NCBI GenBank assembly: GCA_946403085.1
Contig: CAMIYM010000005.1
Location: 124,001-188,000 of the forward strand
From: an uncultured Clostridia bacterium
GTDB taxonomy: Bacteria; Bacillota; Clostridia; Saccharofermentanales; Saccharofermentanaceae
Direction of reading: 5' to 3'
Length of the DNA: 64,000 nt
Positions 9,493 to 18,747 of this stretch are shown piece after piece. Position numbers and translations under genes: made by a program. Within the stretch, counting starts at the first letter, position 1. The number at the start of each line of letters is the position of its first letter. The notes beneath the pieces are model-generated. The model saw nothing but the letters and a program-made list of their open reading frames with translations, was not told where the DNA came from and ran no database searches.

Positions 9493-10848
9493 TTACGAAA
9501 GAATAAGTCGCAAAGCCTTAGAAGCATTCTCAAGATCGTTCCCTAAAACAAGTTCGTAATAATCTAGTGAATCAACCGCTAAAGGGAGAGAAGCTGCATC
9601 TGTAGCATTCATAATCTTTGCGTAGCTTTTAGAACCTGGGAAAGCAAATCCACAACGCTTAACATCAGTCAAAAGGACATAGGATAATAGCTGATGCGTA
9701 TCCGCTCTTTCGCTTCGAGTGTTCGGTTTATATTTCGCATCGATAACTGCTATCGGCTTTTGACTTTCTTTGTCGCGTATAATTATATCTGGAATGCAAT
9801 ATGGCATTAAGTGGATACCACGCTCTACTTCAGAAATATCATTAACACCCCTCTGTATATACAATCTCTTGGAATATCGATCCAAAGCGTATTTATCCAC
9901 ATTGATTGTCCTTTTCAAAACTATCCTGGCATAAAACTCAAACAATGCCTCCATATTTATCATATATGGAATCGTGAAAACACTCTTAGCTACAGATTGA
10001 CCATCCTCGCTCTTAAATGCGTAATACTTCTGTCCATTGATGCAACGCGCTTGCTGCAAAAGCGGTTTGTAGTACATATAAAGTCCAGATGCATCTGCAC
10101 CGTTAAAATCGCTCATCTTTATTCGAACAGTCTTAACATGACGGAATGTATTCTGGCAATAAGCTATTCGCTTTGAAACCTCAGATGATGGCGGAAATCT
10201 TCTTCCTATAATATCTTTACATTTCATCAAAGTCGCTTTGAGAATTCTGTTTTCAATATTATCCTCGGTAAAACTAATATATTTGCAGTAGAATCTGTCG
10301 CTTCTTCCTTTGCAGGTATTTATGCGTATGTTTTTCTTTATTTCGATTTTTCCACGGACTTTTGAAGAATAGTTCTCTTCTTGGTGGAACATTGTTTTTT
10401 TCAAACCCTTTTTGCAAAGACTATAACATGATGTGACATAACTCAAAGCATATAATAATTCCCCATCTTGTTCAGTATCTTGGGATAACTTAATTAATGG
10501 TTGGTCATAGAAAACATGAAATAGCGATTTCCCTTCAGCATCCATTTCCGCAATGTAATCATCATATTCGCTATCTGTCATTACAGCTTCAAGCATAATC
10601 CATGGATCCATGCCATATTGGGATGTCACAACGATAATATGCTCTTTTCCTCCAGATTGGAGATAATGACCATTTTTATCATACAATCGTCCAACACCAA
10701 CATATCCGCTACTCCATAATTTTCCTTGAAATCTATGTATGCCAAAATTAATCTCTGGAACTGAGAGATCAACCTTTGTCCATACTTCCTCCCTGCTGTT
10801 TAGCACAGACCAATCATTAACTTGATGAATTATTACATCACGTGCCAT
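9493..10848 (-). CDS. mcrC: McrC-like nuclease subunit of an McrBC-type restriction system
   Basis: A 451-aa protein of the McrBC 5-methylcytosine restriction component family. The C-terminal PD-(D/E)xK core is visible as PDIIIRD (353-359) and VIDAKYK (D370, K372). McrC binds the McrB GTPase ring and supplies the cleavage activity. The start ATG at 10848 has AGGAAAG 8 bases upstream and follows mcrB by 15 bp. Both upstream methyltransferase genes lie in the same operon, so cleavage may be directed at unmethylated sites (as in LlaJI) rather than at methylated DNA. Confidence 0.88.
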   Translation of the reverse strand: MARDVIIHQVNDWSVLNSREEVWTKVDLSVPEINFGIHRFQGKLWSSGYVGVGRLYDKNGHYLQSGGKEHIIVVTSQYGMDPWIMLEAVMTDSEYDDYIAEMDAEGKSLFHVFYDQPLIKLSQDTEQDGELLYALSYVTSCYSLCKKGLKKTMFHQEENYSSKVRGKIEIKKNIRINTCKGRSDRFYCKYISFTEDNIENRILKATLMKCKDIIGRRFPPSSEVSKRIAYCQNTFRHVKTVRIKMSDFNGADASGLYMYYKPLLQQARCINGQKYYAFKSEDGQSVAKSVFTIPYMINMEALFEFYARIVLKRTINVDKYALDRYSKRLYIQRGVNDISEVERGIHLMPYCIPDIIIRDKESQKPIAVIDAKYKPNTRSERADTHQLLSYVLLTDVKRCGFAFPGSKSYAKIMNATDAASLPLAVDSLDYYELVLGNDLENASKALRLILS

Positions 10849-10863
10849 AACATTTCTTTCCTA

Positions 10864-13806
10864 TTAATATCCAATTTTGGTGCATACCTCTTCAATAAAA
10901 GTTCCAACATATTCGTTGTCAATTCGTTTTCCCGACCTTGTCATATTGCCAAATTCTTTAGCATATAACATGATATTGTCACTGATAAAGCGAACTCGTT
11001 CACCTCGATCGGCAGCATCCCTGATTTCCGAAGGCGTGTGTTCGATAGCTTTCAAGTCCTCGATGGTATCTAGTATTCCATCTTTAACATACTCTCTTAA
11101 TATAGGTATGATTTGGAAAACAAAGTGTTCTACGAAATCCTCCTTATAACCTTCTTTTCTTTTTCTGAGGAAATAAGTATGTCCTAAACGAACATCACTC
11201 TTTTGGTATTCATCATTAAAATAACTTTCATTATCAAACACTGCCTGTACTGCATCAAAAACTAATAGTTCAATTGAATTTTCATCATCGTTTTCTGAGG
11301 CATTTTGATAGCAACTAATGACAACATTTCGATCAGCAGGACTATCAACGAAAAGGAATCGCCTGCGAATAGCATAGTCTATTGAATCAATAGATTTATC
11401 GGCAGTATTCATAGTGCCAATAATGAATAGATTCTTTCCAAGAACGATATCCTTAGTTCTCGATACCGGTTCAGACGCCTTGTCTTCGACCTCATAAGGA
11501 GTAGATACTTTACTGTCACGATATTCAAGACCATAAATCAACTCCCCGAATACAGTAGCAATGTTTGCCCTATTTATCTCATCAATAACAAGATAAAACT
11601 TAGGTGGAGCAGTAGGATTAGCTTTTTCAGCAAGCTTTGCAAACTCAGCAATCTTGCCAAGAATTTTGTTAACACTATTGTATGATGGAAGTCCACCATC
11701 GGCCTTTACCTCAATGCCTCTAATAAAATCCTCATATCCATACGACGGATGAAACTGAACCAGATCCCATCCTCCCGTGGATAATTTTGCAGAAGTCGCA
11801 GGATTAGAATAGTCAGTTTCCGTCAACTTGAATTTATCAAGTTCAGAAGAAACATCCTCCTGACTTACAAAGCGTTTTGTCAGTATTTCTGAATCAGGTT
11901 CAAGTTGTTTAAGCACAAATTTCTTGCTCTCAAAAGTCTTCGATGTACCAGGAGGTCCTTGGAATACCATCTGACGAACCCCGATGTTTTCCATAACTTG
12001 CTGATAATCCTTTAAGTCAGTCATTTTTATCACTCCTTTTATCTCTATGTTTTTTTCCACACCGCTTGTGATGTTATAAATATCCTCATATGCCTCAACA
12101 CTAAATTGTGCAGCACCAGAAATCAAATTCTCAAACTTCTGTTTATCAACTTTGATTATCTCTCCTTGCTGTGTCCATAAAGTTTTCAGCCTTCTCATTC
12201 TTGTGCCAAAATATTCAATTCGAGCTTTCTCCCGCTCAGTTTGTGAAGCTGCAGTTATATTACCTAGCTCGCTATGTAAAGCAGAAAGATACTTTATCTC
12301 CAGTAATATTAACTCGTCCAAATCAGCAAAAGACTCATCGTGTCCCTTTATCAGGGCCATATTCATCTCATATATTTTCAAGTAATATGATAACAACCTG
12401 TATAGGGAACCATAAATCTCAGCAGGATTATTATCCTTACAAACATTGTTTATCGTAAAGGTGTGTAACCTTAATCCGTTTAGAGGCAGATAGGTATCAC
12501 TCGGGGATCCATCAGTATAAGAAATTTCGTACGCAGCAACATCTGATCGATTAGCCCATCTTCCCACATTTCCAGGACGGGTAGAATAATATGCATGTGG
12601 ATTACGTCGTGTTTTTCCTTTTACAGCGGTTTCATAATAGTAACTTGGAGCATCTTGGGCTTTAACCAAGTAAGCAGCATATGTTATCGGTGCAGATTTG
12701 CTTGGTACAGACGCTACCTCTATATTGAAGAGGAGAGAATCTGTTGCAATATCACTTGGGAAGACTCCATTTAATACGACCGCGTCAATTACACTTTCTA
12801 ACAAACCTTTATAGTCCGAACAGTGTTTTGGTATTATCTCATTATCATAGTAATTGATAGTATCCTCTAAAGAATAGGGAATTACTCGATCACCGGAATT
12901 GACCATAACCTTTCTTATGTCCGAGATGCGATTTAGCCCAGATACTCCTGTATTTAGCTTTGAAGAAAGAGCCTGCAAAAAAGAGTCAATATTGCCATGA
13001 ATAATTCCCATAGAGGAAAGATTGTTCAAAAAAGGGAAAATCTGATACTGCATTTTTTGCTTGAATTTATCAAGAACAAAATACGCTGTTCCTGTACGAT
13101 CAACCATAAATAATCCATGGCCCGGCATATATTTCTCAGTAGCATCAAGAACTTCAGGAGAAGCATTATGCGACAAAAACTCTTTTATACTCTCGAAGAT
13201 GTCTGTAATTATTCTTCCTGCATTTGCATTAACGGCATCGTAATATTTCTCTATAATTTCCTTGTCTGGTTTTAATTCAGCGACATAATCCATTCGTCTT
13301 CGTAATGCATAGTCCAAATGGCCTAAATGAAAGTCGCTGCATTCTGTAAAAATAAGCACAACATTATCAGGAATACATAATTCCGAACCATCAGCAAGAA
13401 CAACAGGCTCATTACGGAATTCCATTGCATAGATCAGGTTCCCTAGTAAAGCACTTGCATCAATTCTTGAAATGTCATCAAAGATCACACAAAAACTGTT
13501 TTCTGATAACATTGCTCTATCACACAGTTTTTTTATTCGTTTCTCAACATAATCTACTGTCAAAGAACCTGTGGCTTTAATATCGATACCATAAACGATA
13601 TCTTCATAAGTCATGCTCGGGTGAACTTGGATATACTCACATCTATCACTGTTTATAAACGTCTCTATATTATCCAAGTCATCGTATATGTCCCTTGATT
13701 GGAGACTATCCATATTAAGATTTTCGTGACACAAGTAATATGCAGCGGCTCTCGCAAGAAATGTTTTTCCTGTAGCTGGATTTCCTGTGAACAGTATATT
13801 TTTCAT
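10864..13806 (-). CDS. mcrB: McrB-like protein with two AAA+ domains
   Basis: A 980-aa protein. AAA+ domain 1 starts at residue 1 (Walker A GNPATGKT 8-15, HPSMTYEDIVYG 62-73, Walker B VIFDD 107-111). A middle region (about 200-590) has no domain I recognise. AAA+ domain 2 is classical McrB (GPPGTSKT near 617, HPSYGYEDFIRG, LVIDEINRAN, and MNTADKS, matching the McrB-specific MNTADRS motif). There is no N-terminal DSA-type methyl-DNA domain. A strong internal ribosome site and ATG before domain 2 (see 12024) suggest a second, shorter product or an old gene fusion. Partner of the downstream mcrC. Confidence 0.87.
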   Translation of the reverse strand: MKNILFTGNPATGKTFLARAAAYYLCHENLNMDSLQSRDIYDDLDNIETFINSDRCEYIQVHPSMTYEDIVYGIDIKATGSLTVDYVEKRIKKLCDRAMLSENSFCVIFDDISRIDASALLGNLIYAMEFRNEPVVLADGSELCIPDNVVLIFTECSDFHLGHLDYALRRRMDYVAELKPDKEIIEKYYDAVNANAGRIITDIFESIKEFLSHNASPEVLDATEKYMPGHGLFMVDRTGTAYFVLDKFKQKMQYQIFPFLNNLSSMGIIHGNIDSFLQALSSKLNTGVSGLNRISDIRKVMVNSGDRVIPYSLEDTINYYDNEIIPKHCSDYKGLLESVIDAVVLNGVFPSDIATDSLLFNIEVASVPSKSAPITYAAYLVKAQDAPSYYYETAVKGKTRRNPHAYYSTRPGNVGRWANRSDVAAYEISYTDGSPSDTYLPLNGLRLHTFTINNVCKDNNPAEIYGSLYRLLSYYLKIYEMNMALIKGHDESFADLDELILLEIKYLSALHSELGNITAASQTEREKARIEYFGTRMRRLKTLWTQQGEIIKVDKQKFENLISGAAQFSVEAYEDIYNITSGVEKNIEIKGVIKMTDLKDYQQVMENIGVRQMVFQGPPGTSKTFESKKFVLKQLEPDSEILTKRFVSQEDVSSELDKFKLTETDYSNPATSAKLSTGGWDLVQFHPSYGYEDFIRGIEVKADGGLPSYNSVNKILGKIAEFAKLAEKANPTAPPKFYLVIDEINRANIATVFGELIYGLEYRDSKVSTPYEVEDKASEPVSRTKDIVLGKNLFIIGTMNTADKSIDSIDYAIRRRFLFVDSPADRNVVISCYQNASENDDENSIELLVFDAVQAVFDNESYFNDEYQKSDVRLGHTYFLRKRKEGYKEDFVEHFVFQIIPILREYVKDGILDTIEDLKAIEHTPSEIRDAADRGERVRFISDNIMLYAKEFGNMTRSGKRIDNEYVGTFIEEVCTKIGY
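12024..12039 (-). promoter_or_regulatory. Internal ribosome binding site and start codon within the mcrB-like gene
   Basis: AAAGGAG (12039-12033) stands 8 bases before an in-frame ATG at 12024, coding M595 of the long frame (MTDLKDYQQV). Translation from it would give a 386-aa protein with only the canonical McrB AAA+ domain. Escherichia coli mcrB also makes a short product from an internal start, though there the short form lacks a DNA-binding domain rather than an AAA+ domain. Confidence 0.7.
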
Positions 13807-13812
13807 ACAATA

Positions 13813-14922
13813 TCATTCTCCAGTACAATCTGTGGTCAATAAATTCAAGACCAAACGAGCCAGAAAATAGGACACCTTCGGTGGTACTGCGTTTCCAATC
13901 TGTCGACTTATAGAGCGTTTATCTCCATAAAAAATGTAACCGTCCGGAAAACTCTGAATCCTCGCAGCTTCCCTAGGTGTCAATGTTCTATTTTTATCAG
14001 GGTGGATAAATCTCCCACCAGCAGGAGTATCAAATCTTGTAGTTATAGTTGAGGCTTGCTCATCCCAACGCAACCTTCCATATGAACCACTATGAACAGA
14101 ATTGATTTTCTCATTAAGAACAGTAAAGTTTTCACCACTCTTGATTCGTTTCATTCTTTCAACAGCAACTTTTGAATGTTGGGATCGAGTATGGTTTGTT
14201 ATCGTCTTAGAATTGCATGAAAGGTATTTTTCATACTCCGTTTCAGGAACAGGATTTGAAACTATACCATCAGGGGAGGTCTCGGGCATATTGCCTATCG
14301 CATCTCTAACTGTAACGGTATCAAAATAGGTTGGTATCTCCCGGAGGATATCATCTCTTGTTTTTTTCCACAAATAGTCTATATTAGCATCTTCAATAAG
14401 GGTTCCCAGTATTATCATTCTTTCTCTACGCTGAGGTACTCCAAAATCGGCTGCGTTCACAATGCGATGATACATATGATAAGGCTTGCCTCCCAGCGCA
14501 TCTGAATCTTGGAATAATCTCTGGATTTCCTCGAAGATTTTCCCTCCCTGCATGGTAGCTATACCTTTAACATTCTCCATAATGAATACTGTCGGTTTAA
14601 CTTCTTTTACCACATTAAAATAATGCTTAAATAAATAGTTTCGAGGATCATCAATGAAACCATGTCTAATTCTTGCACCAGCCATAGAAAAACCTTGGCA
14701 CGGAGGACCACCAATGATGATATCCGCATCTACGCCTTCGAAAGTACCAGAAACATCTATATTCTTAATATCGTCAACAATCATATCAACTTCTGGATGA
14801 TTTCTCTGATATGTGTTTGCGATGACAGAATCAAATTCAACAGCCTGATTCACATCATATCCTGCCTGCATAAAGCCAAGTGACAGTCCACCACACCCTG
14901 CAAACAAGTCAATTACTTTCAT
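13813..14922 (-). CDS. DNA (cytosine-5) methyltransferase
   Basis: It methylates cytosine C5 in a specific site. Motifs in order: I DLFAGCGG at the N-terminus, IV GGPPCQGFS with the catalytic Cys, VI ENV, VIII QRRERMIILG, a variable TRD, then IX (TLTPREAARIQSFPDGY) and X (QIGNAVPP). I chose the ATG at 14922 (MKVIDLFAG) because GGAGGAG stands 9 bases before it; the frame extends 13 codons upstream without a ribosome site. The start lies inside the 3' end of the adenine methyltransferase (14-bp overlap) and the stop is 6 bp before mcrB. All canonical motifs are present, so it should be active. Confidence 0.95.
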   Translation of the reverse strand: MKVIDLFAGCGGLSLGFMQAGYDVNQAVEFDSVIANTYQRNHPEVDMIVDDIKNIDVSGTFEGVDADIIIGGPPCQGFSMAGARIRHGFIDDPRNYLFKHYFNVVKEVKPTVFIMENVKGIATMQGGKIFEEIQRLFQDSDALGGKPYHMYHRIVNAADFGVPQRRERMIILGTLIEDANIDYLWKKTRDDILREIPTYFDTVTVRDAIGNMPETSPDGIVSNPVPETEYEKYLSCNSKTITNHTRSQHSKVAVERMKRIKSGENFTVLNEKINSVHSGSYGRLRWDEQASTITTRFDTPAGGRFIHPDKNRTLTPREAARIQSFPDGYIFYGDKRSISRQIGNAVPPKVSYFLARLVLNLLTTDCTGE

Positions 14923-16612
14923 TAGTATCAACTCCTCCGCTTGTTCTATATCTGATAGCAAATGACTTTATGTACTCGCTTTCAGATTCAGTTAATCCAT
15001 ATGCGGCATTAATAAAATCATCTATTGCATGAATTTCTTTCAAACACTCACGATGCTTATATTCATACTGAGTTTGTTTTGTTCCAACATAAACCTTTGT
15101 CGCTTCTAATCTATCTATAAGCATTGCAGCTAAATCACTAACACCATTAAGGTTTTGTATTATAGGCATTCTAAAACTATTAAGCGTCTTGCTTACATGC
15201 CAACAATCTGAAACACATATCCAATACCACCAAAAGAGCGATGAGTTAATAATACAGTAGCAAAAATCCGATTCTTCTGGTGTTGCAAAACTAAATACTT
15301 TGTATTCCGGATCATCGATTTTTGTTCGGTATGCCTTCATCCAAAACGCCTCTCGGCGATTCAAATACACTGATTCATCACCATGTCTTGAAACTTCATA
15401 TATAGATTTAGTCGTAGCAGGATTGGTAATCTTTTCATAAATTGCTACATCCATTTCATTTCCCAGTTTAGGGATATAATTCGCACATTGGTGACGGTTT
15501 TTTATGACACTAAGATTATTGAAAAGACTATCTCTTTCATCTTTATACCAATACTGATAATTACCTGTATAAAGAGTAACTGGAACTTGTTTGTCCTTAC
15601 CAATCAATATACACAATTTCTGATGAACAGAGTCAAACAAACAGTCAGGCCTATCGGCAAAACTCAAAATATACTGTTCTGAAATAAGTGTCTCCAGTTC
15701 CTCTCGAAGCTTCTGCATTCGAGGAGTCGAAACATATGACAAAGGAATAATAAAGCCCATGGCGCCATTCTTTTCTAATACTTTAGCAGCGTTTAAAAGG
15801 ACATTTGCATAAATGTTTCCATACTTATTTGTTAGAGACAGTCCGCTTTTCGAGTCTTCCACATAGGGCGGATTACCTACTACGATATGATATTTAATAT
15901 TAGAATGCACTTTCGTTCCAACAAAATCGTAAGTAGAGAAGCAACCATTCAATACTTTGCCCAAGCCACGACAGTATTCAATTCCGCAATATTCCACAAC
16001 ACAGAGAAGAAGTCTTAGTTCTGATATTATTACTGAATCAAGATTCACATCGTTACCGTATATGGTCGAAACAACTTTTATAACATCAGTATTCGTCAAT
16101 ACATTTTTTTGCTGCTTTAGCAATGTAAGTTTCATTTCAAGTGCCGCAAGCAGATATTCGCCTGCACCACATGTCGGATCAAAAACTGTCTTAGAATAAC
16201 AAAATGACCTATATGGTATATCGTGAAAATCCATATCAGAAATATTACTATTGGAAAGCTTTCCATATAGCGCTTTTACACTGTTTGTCAAAATGAATCT
16301 AACAACATCATTAGGTGTGTAATAAACACCCTTGCTTTTTCTTATACTCTCTTTTTCATTGATTTTAGACAGTGTTGATTGAATCTGAGCATAGTTAACC
16401 CGATTATCGTTGTTTTCCTCTATAGAAAAATCATAGTTCTTTGTTCTTGCGACTATTCTTAATTCATTGCAGATATCTTCGATATCTTTAATAGAATACC
16501 GGTTGCATATATATGAATAGACAAGTCTAAGGGCCGTGGATATCAGCTCATCGGCTCGATTTGACTTAGTTCCATCACTCCTACCCATCGTTGGTAGCAT
16601 CCTTTCTAACAT
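14909..16612 (-). CDS. N6-adenine DNA methyltransferase (Eco57I/HsdM-like, stand-alone)
   Basis: A 567-aa methylase with YYTPNDVV (97-104), SAM motif I DPTCGAGE (145-152) and catalytic motif IV NPPY (247-250), followed by IIPLSYVSTPRMQKLR and a C-terminal region that should hold target recognition. No nuclease motif is visible, so it is not a complete type IIG enzyme. It is first in the operon with the C5 methylase, mcrB and mcrC. The start could be 16612 or the Met at residue 9 (16588), which has AAAGG 12 bases upstream. Its place in the operon suggests it helps protect host sites from the McrBC-like nuclease. Confidence 0.88.
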   Translation of the reverse strand: MLERMLPTMGRSDGTKSNRADELISTALRLVYSYICNRYSIKDIEDICNELRIVARTKNYDFSIEENNDNRVNYAQIQSTLSKINEKESIRKSKGVYYTPNDVVRFILTNSVKALYGKLSNSNISDMDFHDIPYRSFCYSKTVFDPTCGAGEYLLAALEMKLTLLKQQKNVLTNTDVIKVVSTIYGNDVNLDSVIISELRLLLCVVEYCGIEYCRGLGKVLNGCFSTYDFVGTKVHSNIKYHIVVGNPPYVEDSKSGLSLTNKYGNIYANVLLNAAKVLEKNGAMGFIIPLSYVSTPRMQKLREELETLISEQYILSFADRPDCLFDSVHQKLCILIGKDKQVPVTLYTGNYQYWYKDERDSLFNNLSVIKNRHQCANYIPKLGNEMDVAIYEKITNPATTKSIYEVSRHGDESVYLNRREAFWMKAYRTKIDDPEYKVFSFATPEESDFCYCIINSSLFWWYWICVSDCWHVSKTLNSFRMPIIQNLNGVSDLAAMLIDRLEATKVYVGTKQTQYEYKHRECLKEIHAIDDFINAAYGLTESESEYIKSFAIRYRTSGGVDTNESN

Positions 16613-16618
16613 TTCTAC

Positions 16619-16735
16619 TTAACACTTACTGGTTTGAAAGTGTTCAGCACTAGCAGAACCCTCATAGTCAACAAAGCAAATTGAAACTCGCTCAGTAGAA
16701 AGATCTACGCAATTATTAGATACTCTAGTTTCCAA
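16619..16735 (-). CDS. Small 38-codon open frame with strong ribosome site, upstream of the methylase operon
   Basis: A TTG start at 16735 is preceded by AAGGAG (16747-16742) at 6 bases. The frame reads METRVSNNCVDLS..., holds three cysteines and ends with TAA at 16619-16621, seven bases before the methylase start. A TATAAT box lies on the same strand at 16771-16766. I do not recognise the product. It could be a leader peptide coupling translation to the methylase, a small regulator, or a remnant. The good ribosome site and tight spacing are the support. Confidence 0.4.
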   Translation of the reverse strand: METRVSNNCVDLSTERVSICFVDYEGSASAEHFQTSKC

Positions 16736-16765
16736 TTGCTTCTCCTTAAACAGTCCTTTCTTTAA

Positions 16766-16771
16766 ATTATA
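16766..16771 (-). promoter_or_regulatory. Candidate -10 box for the methylase-mcrBC operon
   Basis: TATAAT on the minus strand in a very AT-rich stretch, about 20 bases before the ribosome site of the small frame. The -35 box is not clear (a CCATTA-like hexamer at 17 bases). The rest of 16772-17055 shows no gene that I can support. Confidence 0.4.
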
Positions 16772-17055
16772 ATAAAAAAATGTATCATTAATGGGACTAT
16801 TGGCATTTTGCTAGCACATCCTTTTCTTAATTATATTATAAAAATCAAGTATTCCTTAAGTTAATATAAAACCGATCACTTCGAGTTAGCGAACAGTCCG
16901 CATTCAAAACTCTGTAAGTTTAGAACACGGACCGTTTCACAACTCTTCATTGCTGCACGCCTCTACTCCTTCCGCGCTACCGCTTGGATGGCCAATTGTG
17001 GCTTGATGGGACGTAACCCATCATCGTCACAATCGGCGGGGGTAAGAGTGATATA

Positions 17056-17976
17056 TCACCTGACTCGCACTCTCTGCCTTTGCTTTATGAGCTCGTTACG
17101 CTCAATCGTGATCTCAGTCCTTAAATCAGAACACTTGTCTCGAACGGCAGAGAATTCAGATAGCAGCTCTTCGCAAAGCTTTAGTTCTCCGCGCATTTCC
17201 TTGATTTGCTTGCCATAATTCTCTTTTGCCTCGTATCTAAGAGCACTGGCTAAATTGTAATGGCCCATTTTCTCTTCATGGGAAACGCGGATGTTTAGGT
17301 TACATCTTTGCTTGCTAAGGGAACATATTTGTACTTCTAGATATTCTTTTACGGACTTTACTTGCCCTACAGACTGGAATCTGTGCTTGCTTGTATAGTT
17401 CTGCATATCTATGAAATGTTCCAGCTTGGCTATATCCTCTCTTAATGAATACGGGATCCTTCTCACATATCCAGGTTTGGTGAACTGAAGCCTTATAAAC
17501 CTTCCGTAGTAGCGGTATGTCGCACACACAGTTCTCGGCTCATGGTATCTGCTATACTGCCGGATCCTTTTGGGCACAGGCAGGAACAATCTACAATATG
17601 GCTTTCCACGATCCAGGAGCCTGGCGTGAATGTCCGGTATATCGTACCCCTCACCAAGCTTGTCAAAGCGGAAGCATTTCTGCGTTCCATAAGGCATGAG
17701 CTTTGGATGCTCCAACGCCTTTCCGCTCTGCCCATAGAGGATTACCTTGTAGCCTAGCTTCTCCATATTCTCATAGAAGCGGTTCATACAGCTCGCATCT
17801 GCTATGGCCCTATCTATGTCCCATCTGATGGTGAATCTGATAGTAGGCTTACCTTCCAACTCTGCTTTGTGTTCACCGTAGGATTTACCATTCCTGGTGA
17901 CCTTGCAGACTGAAAGCCCAAGCGTTCTGCAAAGCTCATCACTCTCATTACGCATATCAAGGTACCTTGTGACCAA
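17056..17976 (-). pseudogene. C-terminal remnant of a MobA/VirD2-type relaxase
   Basis: The 306 codons match the C-terminal half of relaxases from Bacillota conjugative elements: YLDMRNESDELCRTLGLSV, KSYGEHKAELEGKPTIRF, WDIDRAI, F.ENMEKLGYKV, a KCFRFDKLGEGY-like block, VRRIPYSLREDIAKLEHFI and a helical tail. The N-terminal catalytic domain (Tyr and HxH motifs) is absent: the frame opens at a TTG just after two in-frame stops (TAATAA). It is a decayed piece of an integrative element, consistent with the island having been mobile. Expression is unlikely. Confidence 0.85.
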
Positions 17977-18148
17977 AGCTTATTACATTAGCATCGAAAT
18001 CTACGAGAGCCTGAAGTGGAGTTACGATAACTACGTAGAACAGGATTAACGATTGCTATCTCAAATTAGCTTTAATGCCGTCTGCTTACGATCCATCGGA
18101 GTGTGCTTGCACATCGCACCCCATTCGCAAAACCGCCTTAATTTTGCC

Positions 18149-18177
18149 TTGTATAAAATAGATTTGATGGTTATAAT
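18149..18177 (+). promoter_or_regulatory. Promoter of the HU gene
   Basis: TTGTAT (18149-18154), a 17-bp spacer and TATAAT (18172-18177), 66 bases before the start codon. Good match to a housekeeping sigma promoter. Confidence 0.7.
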
Positions 18178-18243
18178 GAGCCTCGTTGCTTTGAAATGTG
18201 CTTTTTCTTAGTGACATAAAACACATTTTTGGAGGATCTATTC

Positions 18244-18537
18244 ATGAATAGACAGGAATTAGTTGATGCTATGGCAGCTAAGGCTGGTATTTCTAAGGCA
18301 GCTGCAGATGCAGCAGTTAAGGCTTTCATCGAGACAGTTGGTGATGAGCTTCAGAACGGCGGCAAGGTTCAGCTTGTAGGTTTCGGTACATTCGAAACAT
18401 CTCAGAGAGCTGCTAGAACAGGCCGTAACCCTCAGACAGGCGCTGCTACAAAGATCGCAGCTTGCACAGCTCCTAAGTTCAAGGCTGGTAAGGCACTCAA
18501 GGATCAGGTTAACTCTTCCAAGAAGAGCAAGAAGTAA
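18244..18537 (+). CDS. hup: HU-family DNA-binding protein
   Basis: A 97-aa nucleoid protein that bends and compacts DNA as a dimer. It shows the full HU pattern: [27 protein letters not shown] helices, [10 protein letters not shown], the [12 protein letters not shown] beta-arm with the DNA-intercalating Pro, and [12 protein letters not shown]. The tail is Lys-rich. The ATG at 18244 has GGAGGA 6-7 bases upstream; an earlier in-frame start lacks this. The gene is monocistronic between its own promoter and a strong terminator. Codon use is richer in G/C than the flanking AT-rich defence genes. Confidence 0.96.
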   Translation: MNRQELVDAMAAKAGISKAAADAAVKAFIETVGDELQNGGKVQLVGFGTFETSQRAARTGRNPQTGAATKIAACTAPKFKAGKALKDQVNSSKKSKK

Positions 18538-18565
18538 TTCTTATCTACTGAATATGGGTTAATAG

Positions 18566-18595
18566 AAGAGGTTGTCCCTAGGGACAACCTCTTTT
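18566..18595 (+). terminator. Rho-independent terminator of the HU gene
   Basis: Perfect 26-bp palindrome (18567-18592; arms AGAGGTTGTCCCT) running into TTTT, 30 bases after the HU stop. Confidence 0.9.
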
Positions 18596-18747
18596 GCATA
18601 TAAACTGTTCTTTTTTCCTATTCTTTGATCTAGATAAAAATCTTAGTTTAAGACCTTCTTTACCTAAACTTTACAAACAGTATATTATTTCACATTTTTT
18701 GTCTGATAACCTTTATATATTAATAATTGAATTCGGGGATCATATAT

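Noticed and set aside
9340..9546. Plus-strand frame with a hydrophobic end near the mcrC stop
   Set aside because: It overlaps the 3' end of mcrC, has no ribosome site, and the hydrophobic stretch can be explained by AT-rich DNA.
9811..10176. Plus-strand 121-codon frame inside mcrC
   Set aside because: Opposite-strand shadow in AT-rich DNA; no ribosome site or domain.
10864..16612. DISARM or BREX assignment for the methylase/McrBC block
   Set aside because: It has two methylases, but no DrmA helicase, DrmB (DUF1998), PglZ or BrxL-like gene; McrB and McrC motifs explain the block better.
17960..18052. Possible plus-strand C-terminal fragment (ends SYDNYVEQD)
   Set aside because: It is short, has no start, and its upstream part is antisense to the relaxase remnant; composition alone is not enough.
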